5,381 bases of DNA, from assembly GCA_900551365.1 (NCBI GenBank), contig URVZ01000107.1:1-5381 (forward strand), in the 5' to 3' direction. The notes under the pieces are model-generated. The model was not told the origin of the DNA. It saw only the letters and a program-made list of their open reading frames with translations, and made no database searches. Both the position numbers and the translations under genes were made by a program. The stretch is from an uncultured Collinsella sp. (lineage in GTDB: Bacteria > Actinomycetota > Coriobacteriia > Coriobacteriales > Coriobacteriaceae). Shown piece after piece: positions 5,367-5,381 of this stretch (positions are counted from its first letter, which is position 1; the number at the start of each line of letters is the position of its first letter).

Positions 5367-5381
5367 AGGCCGCAAGGGCCT
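5367..5381 (+). terminator. Possible terminator hairpin of degV, cut by the window end
   Basis: AGGCC (5367-5371) and GGCCT (5377-5381) form a 5-bp stem with a 5-base loop ending exactly at the window edge. Whether the stem continues or a T run follows cannot be seen. Confidence 0.25.

Overview
The window looks like chromosomal sequence from a moderately GC-rich Gram-positive bacterium. A gut actinobacterium of class Coriobacteriia (Collinsella-like) is my best guess. This rests on the codon use, the Firmicutes-type class III fructose-1,6-bisphosphatase, the DegV protein, and the surface-anchored DUF4430 protein with a long Ser/Lys/Asp linker. The taxon is an inference; there is no rRNA or other marker gene here.

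Layout, left to right. (1) Positions 3-878, plus strand: the 3' part of a membrane-anchored DUF4430-domain protein that begins outside the window. It ends at a strong intrinsic terminator (901-938). (2) A second strong terminator facing the other way (978-1012) closes a minus-strand block. Read in its own direction (right to left), that block is fbp (4055-2139, class III fructose-1,6-bisphosphatase), then gtrA-like gene 2 (2060-1665), then gtrA-like gene 1 (1446-1039). The two GtrA-like membrane proteins are tandem paralogues that align without gaps. A 13-bp-stem hairpin sits between them, and a nested stem-loop sits between fbp and gtrA-2. (3) A 320-bp divergent intergenic region (4056-4375) holds a perfect 10-bp inverted repeat over a candidate fbp promoter. 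On the other side it holds an extended -10 promoter for the plus-strand gene. (4) Positions 4376-5266, plus strand: a DegV-family fatty-acid-binding protein. The last 115 bases contain only weak hairpins, one of them cut by the window end.

The genes do not form one obvious pathway. Fbp is the committed step of gluconeogenesis and feeds hexose phosphates to cell-envelope sugar synthesis. GtrA-like proteins are thought to move lipid-linked sugars across the membrane, so an fbp-gtrA-gtrA transcription unit would make loose sense as envelope carbohydrate supply, but this is inference. DegV proteins deliver fatty acids to the FakA kinase; no fakA is seen here.

I found no mobile element, CRISPR array, tRNA or rRNA, and no evidence for a novel multi-gene system. 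The points most worth a second look are the dyad upstream of fbp, the mutually exclusive hairpins between the gtrA paralogues, and the paralogue pair itself. Three starts were set from ribosome-binding sites rather than by taking the longest frame: fbp at 4055, gtrA-2 at 2060, degV at 4376.
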